DNA of 64,000 nucleotides from Bacteroidales bacterium UBA1680. Lineage in GTDB: Bacteria; Bacteroidota; Bacteroidia; Bacteroidales; UBA932. Every line of letters starts with the position of its first letter. The stretch's first letter is position 1. Position numbers and translations under genes: made by a program. Shown here piece by piece: positions 18,257 to 26,114 of the stretch. The stretch spans positions 62,001 through 126,000 of the forward strand of contig DCKG01000028.1 of NCBI GenBank assembly GCA_002320605.1, given 5' to 3'. A model generated the notes under the pieces. It saw nothing but the letters and a program-made list of their open reading frames with translations. It did no database searches and was not told where the DNA came from.

Positions 18257-18487
18257 ATGAAGAAGAAAGTTTACAGAATACGGACGCAGTACATTTTCGA
18301 TGGAGTTTTTGAGGTGGTTGCCGAGAGCAGAGAAGAAGCACGACAAAAGGTCATTCAGGATTGCGGAATGGTGATGGGTGGAAACATTCACAGCACCCTG
18401 CCCGATGAGGAAATCAATTGGGCTTTCTCCACGCACCCCGATGTAAAGACGGGACGGATAACCGTTCAAGAAGAACAGACAGAGTAA
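18257..18487 (+). CDS. small hypothetical protein
   Basis: A 76-residue protein starting MKKKVYRIRTQYIFDG. The sequence alternates strands (YRIRTQYIFDGVFEVVAES) with a helix (REEARQKVIQDCG), as in small alpha-beta domains that occur on this ICE family. The start at 18257 was preferred to 18242 because the extension overlaps the previous stop without adding family character. Last gene of the + strand accessory operon; a strong hairpin follows immediately. Confidence 0.62.
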   Translation: MKKKVYRIRTQYIFDGVFEVVAESREEARQKVIQDCGMVMGGNIHSTLPDEEINWAFSTHPDVKTGRITVQEEQTE

Positions 18488-18513
18488 AGCGGTCGGCAAA
18501 TCTGCCGACCGCT
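18488..18513. terminator. perfect 11-bp hairpin between convergent operons
   Basis: AGCGGTCGGCA and TGCCGACCGCT flank a 4-nt AATC loop, beginning at the stop codon of the last + strand gene. It is followed on the + strand by a moderately T-rich stretch. A second imperfect hairpin (CGCCTCTTGC with GCAAGGGGCG) lies at 18662-18693 and could serve the minus-strand tra operon. Confidence 0.65.
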
Positions 18514-18705
18514 ACCTTCTTTCGTGAGCTTCGAGCGGATAAAGAAAGGAGCAAAGAAACCCCGATGAAAAGCATCTCGTTACTTTTGACAGTGAGTTGA
18601 GACGGCTCAAAAGTAACAAAAAGCCGATTGACTTTTTTCATTTTTTCCTGAAGCAATAAAACGCCTCTTGCAAGCCGAAACTCGCAAGGGGCGCACTTCG
18701 TAAAA

Positions 18706-19221
18706 TCAGGGAATATAAAACAGGGCAAACTCCACATTTCGACGTTTGACAAGTCCTCGTAGGACTTTGCCTTTGTATCGGCAGAAAGAGACATATTCAC
18801 GGTAGAAATTCCTGTCGCCCGACTCTATCTTCCGTAGCAATCTGCTTTTGGGATGTTTGCCGTATCCCAGCAACCTGCCTGCTCCAACGTTGTAGGACAA
18901 GACGGCAAGCAACAGAGCATCTTTTCCGTAGTCCTTGAATATTATCAGACGCTTCATCAGGTCAGCCCGAAGCAGCGAGTCCGCCTGTCGTTCCGTCATC
19001 GCTGCCGTGAACCGTTCTCCCTTTCGCAACTTATGACCATATCCGACATAGGGAGCGTCCTTGAACCCGTGTAAGCCCTCGAAGTGCTTGATGCAGACCA
19101 CGCCACGCTCGAAAGGGGGTAAAGAGAGAAGTGTATTCCTTCCGTCCTGAGCAGAAAGGCGAAAGCAGGACAAGCAAACAAGGCAGAGCGATAAGGCGAC
19201 AAGTTTATTTCCTATCCTCAT
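18706..19221 (-). CDS. exported phage-type lysozyme (GH24) of the tra operon
   Basis: The 171-residue product has an N-terminal signal-like segment (MRIGNKLVALSLCLVCLSCFRLSAQ) and the lysozyme core IKHFEGLHGFKDAPYVGYGHKL, with the catalytic Glu in the HFEG motif, followed by the helical region ending SYNVGAGRLLGYGK. It is the last gene of the transfer operon and overlaps the upstream traQ-like gene by 17 bp. A local peptidoglycan hydrolase at the end of a conjugation operon is expected to open the wall for the mating channel. Confidence 0.88.
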   Translation of the reverse strand: MRIGNKLVALSLCLVCLSCFRLSAQDGRNTLLSLPPFERGVVCIKHFEGLHGFKDAPYVGYGHKLRKGERFTAAMTERQADSLLRADLMKRLIIFKDYGKDALLLAVLSYNVGAGRLLGYGKHPKSRLLRKIESGDRNFYREYVSFCRYKGKVLRGLVKRRNVEFALFYIP

Positions 19222-19666
19222 CCTTCTTCTCCTTTTCTTCGTCCCTTTGGCTGTTGAACTCAAACGAGAGCTTTGCCGTCTGTCCGAAATTGTCCTCCAC
19301 ATACACGTCTATCGTCTGCTGGTCGGTGGAAGCAGATGTGTAGTACAACCTGAACTCCTCTTTTGTGAGCGGATAGCGGTCATTGGGCTTGAAGACCGTT
19401 CCGTCATCCATTTTCAATCTACCACTGCCGTCATGCTGGAAATAACGGATGGTATAGCGTGCACGCTCAAACCGTCCCTGCCGTTTGAGCGTGCAGCGTA
19501 TCTCCGCCGTCTGCCCTTTTGCGATGTGCTTCTGCACCGGCATCGTCTCTACCGAGAACGGGTATGCCTGCTGAATATCCAACTCATCATTACAAGCAGA
19601 TAAACAAAACCCGGCGAGGGCAAGCACTCCCATTACCCATATTGTGTTTATAATTTTCTTCTTCAT
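19205..19666 (-). CDS. traQ: conjugative transposon protein TraQ (DUF3872 class)
   Basis: The 153-residue lipoprotein has a lipobox-type N terminus (VLALAGFCLSAC, Cys25) and a beta-rich periplasmic domain typical of TraQ. It follows the TraP-like gene by 20 bp. In CTnDOT, TraQ is the last of the traA-traQ series and is involved in transfer. The C terminus is an unusual run of charged residues (QRDEEKEKKDEDRK). Confidence 0.85.
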   Translation of the reverse strand: MKKKIINTIWVMGVLALAGFCLSACNDELDIQQAYPFSVETMPVQKHIAKGQTAEIRCTLKRQGRFERARYTIRYFQHDGSGRLKMDDGTVFKPNDRYPLTKEEFRLYYTSASTDQQTIDVYVEDNFGQTAKLSFEFNSQRDEEKEKKDEDRK

Positions 19667-19686
19667 TGTTTGTTATCGTTTTGTTG

Positions 19687-20541
19687 TTATACATTGTTAT
19701 CTGCATTTTTGGAAAGCAGAAACTCATTCAAATCCTTATGGTCGGCATACAGGGAGGAACGGTCGATGACCTTCTCCCCAAAGCAGTCGTACAGCCTTTG
19801 AAAAGTCCTTCGCCCCGCATCGTCTTTGTCGAGGAAGCAGTCAATCCTCTCATAGCCGTGCAAGACTTTCACCGCCTTCTCCACGTTGGAAACGGAATTA
19901 AGGACAAGCCAGTCCGAAGCAATGATACCCATTTGCATAGCAGAGAGATAATCCATAAAGCCCTCAAAGACGGAACACACGTCAGAGCCGTTACGCTTCC
20001 GTGAAATATCCTTCGGTGGGATGCACCCCTTGAAAAAGCGATTACGCAATTCCATCCCTCCTGCCTCGTTACGGAAGCCGATGGCATAGTACCGCTTGCC
20101 CCGTACACGATACCTCACCTCCTCGCAGTTGGGGATGGCAACGTGAGCATTGATTCCGCGTTCTTCCAAATAGCCGAGCAGTCTGCCATTCAATAAGGGA
20201 CGTGTCCAAATATCCTCAAAGGAGGGTTCTCTTTCTTTTTCCCTTGGCGATTGCTCCATAACGGGAAACGGACACGTGCCGCTCTTGGCGATGAAAGCCG
20301 CCCGCAGGAGAAAATCCTCGCTTCCGATAAACTCTCCCGCCAAGTCGAAGATGTCGCCCCCTTTGCCGATTCCAAAGTCGAACCATACATTTTTATTCGT
20401 ATCGACCTTGAAAGAAGGTGTCCGCTCCGTGCGATACGGAGCGGAATACCACAAGGCGTTTCCTTTCTGTTTGGTCGGATGAATCCCCATTGCGTTCAGG
20501 AAGTCCGCAATGGGTATCTCTCTCATCTGTCGTGCGTCCAT
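19687..20541 (-). CDS. traP: TraP-like DNA primase with TOPRIM domain
   Basis: The 284-residue product has an N-terminal region resembling the zinc/DNA-binding part of primases (WYSAPYRTERTPSFKVDTNKNVWFDFGIGKGGDIFDL) but without the full set of zinc cysteines, and a C-terminal TOPRIM domain with CSVFEGFMD and FLDKDDAGR. A plausible task is priming of the transferred strand. The start at 20541 overlaps the stop codon of the traO-like gene (TGATG), which supports it over the longer frame. Confidence 0.86.
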   Translation of the reverse strand: MDARQMREIPIADFLNAMGIHPTKQKGNALWYSAPYRTERTPSFKVDTNKNVWFDFGIGKGGDIFDLAGEFIGSEDFLLRAAFIAKSGTCPFPVMEQSPREKEREPSFEDIWTRPLLNGRLLGYLEERGINAHVAIPNCEEVRYRVRGKRYYAIGFRNEAGGMELRNRFFKGCIPPKDISRKRNGSDVCSVFEGFMDYLSAMQMGIIASDWLVLNSVSNVEKAVKVLHGYERIDCFLDKDDAGRRTFQRLYDCFGEKVIDRSSLYADHKDLNEFLLSKNADNNV

Positions 20542-21125
20542 CAGTCCAGCATGATTTTCAGTCCGACACCGTACTGGGCATGGAAACGCTCCGTAGAGCC
20601 TCCCCACAGGCAACGCTCCCTGCCATAGAGCAGTAACACGAATCTATCCGTCAGATAGATTTCCGTTTGTAAGGTGATTGCCCCACCATAGATAAAGCCG
20701 TCTTTATTGCGTAGCGTTGAGCCGTCAAAGAGCAGCTTCTTTCCACCATTGACCGTCTCATAGCCTGCCAAGGCGGAAATACCGGCAGAGAGGAAAAAGG
20801 TCTTGCTCCCGTCCGAAAGCACGCCAAAGAAGAAACCTCCCTCTCCCGTGAACTGTTCCGCCGGAATACGGCTCTCCCGATAAGGGTGGTATCTGCGGAG
20901 ATACTCCGCTCCGAACACCCATTGGTGTCCGCCTTTCGTGTAGGTGGCAAGCGAAGCCCCGAACGAGTATCCTGTCTCATTCTTTGAGGAAACTGAATAA
21001 AAACCGTCCGCCATGCCTGCGGTCAGGCGTATACCTTTCATCTTGGGCAGACAACGCTGGGCGTGCGCCTGCCCTGCAAAGAGGGCAAGCGACACGACAA
21101 ACAGGAAAAACAGAGACTTTCTCAT
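20541..21125 (-). CDS. traO: conjugative transposon protein TraO
   Basis: The 194-residue protein has a signal peptide (MRKSLFFLFVVSLALFAGQAHAQ) and a C-terminal small beta-barrel-like sequence (alternating aromatic strands ending in ERFHAQYGVGLKIMLD). This fits TraO, an outer-membrane component of the Bacteroidetes mating apparatus. It lies 1 bp after the traN stop and overlaps the traP start by 1 bp. Confidence 0.85.
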   Translation of the reverse strand: MRKSLFFLFVVSLALFAGQAHAQRCLPKMKGIRLTAGMADGFYSVSSKNETGYSFGASLATYTKGGHQWVFGAEYLRRYHPYRESRIPAEQFTGEGGFFFGVLSDGSKTFFLSAGISALAGYETVNGGKKLLFDGSTLRNKDGFIYGGAITLQTEIYLTDRFVLLLYGRERCLWGGSTERFHAQYGVGLKIMLD

Positions 21126-21126
21126 A

Positions 21127-22047
21127 CTACTTCACTTTGAGTTCGTTGATTTCCCTCGCACGCACAAGGTCTTCGTTCTCCACAACGAAAGACTGGTGTC
21201 TTCCGCCGTTCTTCTCGTGCATCTCCACAATAAGCTGCTTGTCATCGGGGATGGTGAACTTTTGCAGGGTGAATACCGTGCGACCGCTCTTCTGCCCTGC
21301 CACGCAGGTGATGTAGTTGTAGGCACGCAGCGGAAGCAGTACCTGCTCCTGCATGGCAGTCTGCTTGGCGACCTTCTTGTCCACGATTTTGAACGTGATG
21401 AAGTCGATGTCGAACGGCACGTTGGATTTGTTGCGCAGTTCCGTATGGAAGTACAGCAGGCCATTGTGCGAGTACAATCCCTTGAGCAGGTACTGAATGC
21501 CGAAAGCCTTGCTGCCGATGTGCTTCACCGTCCTCTTGTCCTCCTTGTGAATGGATTTCATGATGAGCCGTACCAGCATCGGACTTTCGCTGCCGAGTTC
21601 CTTGAGATAGACCTCCATCGCGTTGTTCGGGCGGTTTACGCTCTCCCCATCGTGGATGAAGTCCACCATTTCCACATTGAGTAATAGCGGCTCGTTGGCA
21701 TATTTGACATTGAATGTGTAGAATGCCCCGTCTTCGGTGATGACACTCATGTTCGTCTCCTCACGGAAGTCCCTGACCGTCGCTTTCACACGGATAACAT
21801 TCTCCGCTCCGTCCGCTTTTCCCGCAATGAGATTGGGCGAACCCAAATCCACATAGCGTACGGCAGAGGGAAAGATGATGTGTACCGTCTTGTCGTAGGT
21901 GATTTCCAACCCGTGAGGCGGTATCATCCGCTCAAAGGCAATTTTGCGTGTCAGCCCCTCATAGAGGTCTCCGCTTGAAGTCGTTTCCTGTGCGTTGGCA
22001 CAGACTGCGCCCAGCATCAGGGCGATGGCTAAAACTGTTCTTTTCAT
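21127..22047 (-). CDS. traN: conjugative transposon protein TraN
   Basis: The 306-residue protein has a signal peptide (MKRTVLAIALMLGAVCANA), a VirB9-like beta-sandwich plan and ends in a strand-rich domain (LIVEMHEKNGGRHQSFVVENEDLV). It is thought to be the VirB9-like periplasmic/outer-membrane part of the channel, together with TraM (VirB10-like). The start is preceded by the leader motif described at 22051-22070. traO follows after 1 bp. Confidence 0.88.
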   Translation of the reverse strand: MKRTVLAIALMLGAVCANAQETTSSGDLYEGLTRKIAFERMIPPHGLEITYDKTVHIIFPSAVRYVDLGSPNLIAGKADGAENVIRVKATVRDFREETNMSVITEDGAFYTFNVKYANEPLLLNVEMVDFIHDGESVNRPNNAMEVYLKELGSESPMLVRLIMKSIHKEDKRTVKHIGSKAFGIQYLLKGLYSHNGLLYFHTELRNKSNVPFDIDFITFKIVDKKVAKQTAMQEQVLLPLRAYNYITCVAGQKSGRTVFTLQKFTIPDDKQLIVEMHEKNGGRHQSFVVENEDLVRAREINELKVK

Positions 22048-22050
22048 TTT

Positions 22051-22070
22051 TACTTTGGATTAAAGTGGTG
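22051..22070 (-). promoter_or_regulatory. leader motif CACCACTTTAATCCAAAGTA before traN
   Basis: The minus strand reads CACCACTTTAATCCAAAGTA, 3 bases before the ATG of traN. Close copies precede traI, the mobA-like gene, the Exc-like topoisomerase and the small HTH gene at 60750. It takes the place normally occupied by a Shine-Dalgarno sequence. Confidence 0.55.
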
Positions 22071-22085
22071 AATAATAACTGTGAA

Positions 22086-23450
22086 TTACTTGTTTTCGGG
22101 CTGATAGAGCAATACCTTGTAACCAGCCTTCAGATGTACCTTGACGGTGCGCATCTTTTTGGCGAAATACTGGCTTGTACCTTGCAGGAGTCCCTTACCC
22201 AAATCGGCGGCAAGTTGTGCACCCGCATCGGTGGAGATATTCACGCTGCTGCCTGCGGATGTCCCCATACCCGCAACGATTTCCTTGGCGGCACTGCGTT
22301 CCATCGAGCCGGGGATGAATATCCCTGCTTGCCCATCCGTGTCGTACACAGTCAGCTCTACAGGGATGATGTTCCCGAGATATTCCAGCGAGGTAATGAG
22401 CACGTTCAGGCGTTCGTCTTGTATATTTGCCACGCCGACCACCGAGGTGTTCCGAGGGATTTCCTTGCCGAATACCTGCATCGGTTCCAAGAGACGAAAA
22501 CGTATCGTTTGCCTGTCCGTAACTGTCTGCCGGGTGTGCACACAGGCGGAAATGGTATTCTTCTCCGTCAGCGGGGTTGTTCCGATGGCGGTATGGAACA
22601 TGTAGCTCCTCTCCTTGACATATTCGGAGCGGAAAGTCGAGTCGCTCATCGGCTGTGCCAGAGCCGACACCACTTGCTCGCTCACAGGGGCAACGGGAAA
22701 GGCTACCGCCTTCCCGTTTCGGGTGGTTTCGACCGCTTTCCTTTCGGAAGCCATCTCCCCGTCCGATGCCGATGTCATACTGGAAGATTGCTGTCCTCCG
22801 CCCGACGGCATATACTTTGCCGCCAGCTGATAGGACTTTTCAAGCAGTGCCATTTGGTCGTTTACGGTTATGGTAGGCGACTGCTGTTCGCTACCCATGC
22901 GGGCTTCCAACTCTTCCAAACGAGCACGCAGTTCTTCCTTTTCAGGGTCTTCCCTCGGTGCTTCGTAGAAGTTGCCGAGCGTGCGGTTGATGTCTTGGTA
23001 GGCGGATGCCGAGGCGTGGAAGCCATCTTGCGGAACGGAGTATCGGGAGGTATGTTCCTCTCTTCTGTCCAAGGGGTCAGACTCCCAAGCGGATGCTTCG
23101 CCCGCTCCCTGCGAAGTCTCTCCTCCCGTCATTTCTCCGAACATGGAACTGAGGCTTTGCATGGCACGACTTCGTTCCTGCTCCTTCTGTTCCATCATCT
23201 CCTTCTCGTAGGCTTTCTTCTTATCACCGATCAGTTCGGTTGCCATCGGGTCAGGCACTTCCGTGTTGAAGCCCTTTGCCTGTTTCTCCTCTTCTTTCTC
23301 CGATGGAGCGAAGATGAGCCACATGGAGCCTGCGAAAAGCAGAAACATCAGGGGATAAATGATAAACTTCTTTCGCCTTTGTCTCTCTTCCTCCGTCAGC
23401 TCAGGCGAAGTGCTCGTGTCGGAGGCTGTCTTTCTTTTGAATGGGTACAT
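22086..23450 (-). CDS. traM: conjugative transposon protein TraM (VirB10-like)
   Basis: The 454-residue product has a cytoplasmic N terminus, a single membrane segment (about 29-47: FIIYPLMFLLFAGSMWLIF), a long charged and proline-poor linker to about residue 260, and a C-terminal VirB10-like domain (IRFRLLEPMQVFGKEIPRNTSVVG, then NVLITSLEYLGNIIPVELTVYD). This matches TraM, the inner-to-outer membrane spanning core protein. It overlaps the TraL gene by 50 bp. Confidence 0.9.
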   Translation of the reverse strand: MYPFKRKTASDTSTSPELTEEERQRRKKFIIYPLMFLLFAGSMWLIFAPSEKEEEKQAKGFNTEVPDPMATELIGDKKKAYEKEMMEQKEQERSRAMQSLSSMFGEMTGGETSQGAGEASAWESDPLDRREEHTSRYSVPQDGFHASASAYQDINRTLGNFYEAPREDPEKEELRARLEELEARMGSEQQSPTITVNDQMALLEKSYQLAAKYMPSGGGQQSSSMTSASDGEMASERKAVETTRNGKAVAFPVAPVSEQVVSALAQPMSDSTFRSEYVKERSYMFHTAIGTTPLTEKNTISACVHTRQTVTDRQTIRFRLLEPMQVFGKEIPRNTSVVGVANIQDERLNVLITSLEYLGNIIPVELTVYDTDGQAGIFIPGSMERSAAKEIVAGMGTSAGSSVNISTDAGAQLAADLGKGLLQGTSQYFAKKMRTVKVHLKAGYKVLLYQPENK

Positions 23451-23733
23451 AATCGTAATACTTTAATAGGTTGATACTGTCGTTGGGATAGAGCCGCCTT
23501 ACTTCAGGGGCTTCGATATGCTCGATTGCCGGCAACGCTTCCTCTTCGGAGTCTCCGTCGGAGAAGATGCGGTACAAACCGTTGAAGAAAACGTAGTTGG
23601 CAAGGAAGGCGAAGAAAAGAAGCATCGTCAGGACGACATACAGCCTCAGATGAGCGGGGATGCGTCCGCACAGGCGGCGGAGTCTTGCCTCCGCTCCCTC
23701 CTGCATCATTCGGAACAGACTTTTCTTTTTCAT
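23401..23733 (-). CDS. traL: conjugative transposon protein TraL
   Basis: The 110-residue protein has one membrane segment (about 27-52) preceded by basic residues (RLRRLCGRIPAHLRLYVVLTM). It fits the small TraL membrane proteins found between traK and traM in this ICE family. It overlaps traK by 4 bp and traM by 50 bp, so the three genes are translated as a unit. Confidence 0.82.
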   Translation of the reverse strand: MKKKSLFRMMQEGAEARLRRLCGRIPAHLRLYVVLTMLLFFAFLANYVFFNGLYRIFSDGDSEEEALPAIEHIEAPEVRRLYPNDSINLLKYYDYVPIQKKDSLRHEHFA

Positions 23734-24353
23734 CGCTTATGGGTACTGATGTCCTTGTTCTCCACAATCTCGAATCCCTCGATGTTGAAACCGCTCGGGT
23801 TGTCATCGCTTCGGTTCGTGTTCAGCAGGCGGCACTCCGTGACAAGGCTGCGTTCCGTGACGTTGCTGGCACGGATAATCAGCTGTCGGGCATACGTCCT
23901 TGCGGAATACGGATAGCGGTCGAAGTCACAGAGTACACTGTCCACCTGCACGACTTGGTTGATGTTGCCCGCTATGATACGGTTGTAATATCCCCTCTCC
24001 GAGAAATCCCGATAATAGTTGTAGGCACTCTTGTCCGCCAAGAGCAATGCACGGGAGATATTCCTCTCAATGGCATTCTTGTCGGGTGAAAGCGTGAAGA
24101 ACAGTTCGTGGAAGCGGCGGATATGCTCCTTCGCCTCGGCAGGTCTGTTCTGCGACAAATCCTGCGAGAGTGCGAGCATCAGCGACTTTCCACCGTCCAG
24201 CACATAGATTTTCTGCCTCTGGGCTTCGGCGAAGGAGTAGGCACTCCACACCGAATAGCCTGTAAGGGCGGCACACAGGCAGACGACCACCAACGTAAAG
24301 AGCCTTATCTGCCTGAAACTTGTTTCGATATTCTTTAATGACTTAAATTCCAT
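23730..24353 (-). CDS. traK: conjugative transposon protein TraK (VirB8-like)
   Basis: The 207-residue protein has a short cytoplasmic N terminus, a membrane segment (about 18-36: LFTLVVVCLCAALTGYSVW) and a periplasmic domain with the arrangement of TraK/VirB8-type assembly factors. It lies 11 bp after traJ and overlaps traL by 4 bp. The C terminus carries VENKDISTHKR. Confidence 0.87.
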   Translation of the reverse strand: MEFKSLKNIETSFRQIRLFTLVVVCLCAALTGYSVWSAYSFAEAQRQKIYVLDGGKSLMLALSQDLSQNRPAEAKEHIRRFHELFFTLSPDKNAIERNISRALLLADKSAYNYYRDFSERGYYNRIIAGNINQVVQVDSVLCDFDRYPYSARTYARQLIIRASNVTERSLVTECRLLNTNRSDDNPSGFNIEGFEIVENKDISTHKR

Positions 24354-24364
24354 AGCGTTTCTTT

Positions 24365-25450
24365 CTAATTTGATGATTCCGATGAATTGCCGCCTCTCCT
24401 GCGGAAAAGCTGTCCTGCCACCTCTTTGGCTTTATGCCCCGCACTGCGTAAGACCTGTTTGCCGTGTCCTCCGGCATATCCGCCGACGGCTCCGCCCACA
24501 GCACCTGCGATACCTGCCCCCTTTGCGGCTGCAAGTCCCACGTTCTTGCCATAGTTGCCTGCACCTCCCGCTTGGATAATCCAACCGGCAACGGTGGGGA
24601 CGGTAAAGTAGCCGATGATGCCGATAATCATGAAGACAAGGTACACGCCGTTCGAGGCATCTATGGAATAGGTCGGGTCGTTCTGCAACTGCGTGATGTC
24701 GTGCTTGAGCATCAGTTCCTGAATCTTTGCCAGCATCGAACTGAACAAGTCCGCCACCGGCAGCCACAGATAGATGGATACGTACCTCGTTATCCATTGC
24801 GTGAGGGTACTCTGAAAACCGTCCCATACGGAGATGGCGAAGGCTATCGGTCCCAAGATGGAGAGGACAATCAGGAAGAATGTCCGGAGCGTGTCGATGA
24901 GCAGGGCGGAAGCGGCGAAGAGCAGTTCTAAAAACTCCCGCACCATATTGCGGAATGATTTTCTCAGATTATACACACCACGTTCCACATACATGCCCGC
25001 CATCGTCGCCATATCCGAAGGCGAGAGACCGAGTTCATCCAGCTTCTTGTCAAACTCCTCGTTGCTCACCAAGTAGGCGGTCTCCGGGTCACGCACCATC
25101 GCCTCGTACTCCATTTTGTCCCGCAACTTGCGGTATTCGTCCATGCTGAAGGTCTGCTTTTCGAGCATCTTGTGTGTACCCTGCACAACGGGACTGAGTA
25201 CCCCGTTGATAGTCTCCAGCACCATCGGAAAGAATAGGATACAGAGCCCCAGAGCAAACGGACGGAGCAGCGGATAGACGTCGATGGGTTCGGCACGAGC
25301 CAAGGTCTGCCATACCCTGAGTGCCACATAGAAGAGCGCGCCCAAGCCCGCAATGCCTTTGGCAACGCCTATCATGTCGCCACACATCGGCATCATCTCC
25401 GTATAAAGGGTACGGAGGACTTGGTGCAGGTTGTCAAATTCCGCTCCCAT
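24365..25450 (-). CDS. traJ: conjugative transposon protein TraJ (VirB6-like)
   Basis: The 361-residue polytopic membrane protein has several membrane segments (around 27-48, 65-85, 180-215, 270-300), an internal hydrophilic stretch and a glycine/alanine-rich tail (GGAGNYGKNVGLAAAKGAGI), then a basic C terminus. This plan is that of TraJ, the VirB6-like part of the inner-membrane channel. It is 2 bp from the traI stop in the order traI-traJ-traK. Confidence 0.9.
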   Translation of the reverse strand: MGAEFDNLHQVLRTLYTEMMPMCGDMIGVAKGIAGLGALFYVALRVWQTLARAEPIDVYPLLRPFALGLCILFFPMVLETINGVLSPVVQGTHKMLEKQTFSMDEYRKLRDKMEYEAMVRDPETAYLVSNEEFDKKLDELGLSPSDMATMAGMYVERGVYNLRKSFRNMVREFLELLFAASALLIDTLRTFFLIVLSILGPIAFAISVWDGFQSTLTQWITRYVSIYLWLPVADLFSSMLAKIQELMLKHDITQLQNDPTYSIDASNGVYLVFMIIGIIGYFTVPTVAGWIIQAGGAGNYGKNVGLAAAKGAGIAGAVGGAVGGYAGGHGKQVLRSAGHKAKEVAGQLFRRRGGNSSESSN

Positions 25451-25452
25451 GA

Positions 25453-26082
25453 CTACCAGTATCTTTCGTTATCCGTTCCATAGAGCGAGAGCACCCGGTC
25501 GGTATCCTGCTGCTTCTTGGCTCTGAGGTAGCTCACGGAGATGTTCTTGTTCGTGTAGTAACGCACGAGGTTGCGGTAGTCCCGCACCTCCTTGTAGCAG
25601 CGATCCACCACGTCCATACGCTCCTTGTCGGTCATTTTCAGCGTGGTGATGTTCACCACCTGCTTCAGCTCCTTGAGCAGATTGTTGCTCTCTCCGAGTA
25701 GTTTGGTGTAGCCGTTGGCGATGGCAACCAGCTCCTCCGGTCGGAAGTTCGGGTCGGAGAGCATCTTCTTGTAGTTGTTTACATAGATGTCGGAGATTTC
25801 CCCGACCATCAGGATGGTCTCCTTCACCCTTTGGGCATCCCGCACAAGGTCGTTTACCTTTTTCAGGGCATCGTAGTACTTCTTGCTCTCATTGTAGAGC
25901 TTCTCGACCTCCTTGAAGTTGTCAAGCGTGTTCTTGACCGTCTTGGAGGTCTGCACGATTTCCTTGGTCGTGTTGATGATGCTCTGTGCGAGGTTGGTGG
26001 GATCAGTGACCACCCATTGGGCGTGTGCGCTGCCTGCCAAGAGGCAACCGCACGCCATAAGCATTAAAATTCTCTTTCTCAT
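25453..26082 (-). CDS. traI: conjugative transposon protein TraI (DUF4141, VirB5-like)
   Basis: The 209-residue protein has a signal peptide (MRKRILMLMACGCLLAGSAHAQ) and a long helical, coiled-coil periplasmic domain (KEIVQTSKTVKNTLDNFKEV and on). This fits the DUF4141 TraI protein, probably the VirB5-like pilus or adhesin component. The longer frame to 26286 runs into traG and lacks family character; the ATG at 26082 is preceded by the leader motif of this ICE (26083-26103). Confidence 0.87.
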   Translation of the reverse strand: MRKRILMLMACGCLLAGSAHAQWVVTDPTNLAQSIINTTKEIVQTSKTVKNTLDNFKEVEKLYNESKKYYDALKKVNDLVRDAQRVKETILMVGEISDIYVNNYKKMLSDPNFRPEELVAIANGYTKLLGESNNLLKELKQVVNITTLKMTDKERMDVVDRCYKEVRDYRNLVRYYTNKNISVSYLRAKKQQDTDRVLSLYGTDNERYW

Positions 26083-26103
26083 TTTACGTTGGATTTTAGT
26101 GTG
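26083..26103 (-). promoter_or_regulatory. leader motif CACACTAAAATCCAACGTAAA before traI
   Basis: The minus strand reads CACACTAAAATCCAACGT and AAA, then the ATG of traI. It is the same motif as before traN, mobA and the Exc-like gene. Confidence 0.5.
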
Positions 26104-26114
26104 ATTGTTATTTA

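Noticed and set aside
21948..23474. 508-residue + strand frame opposite traM and traN
   Set aside because: It is antisense to two well-supported tra genes and its translation is compositionally odd (Cys, His, Arg and Leu rich).
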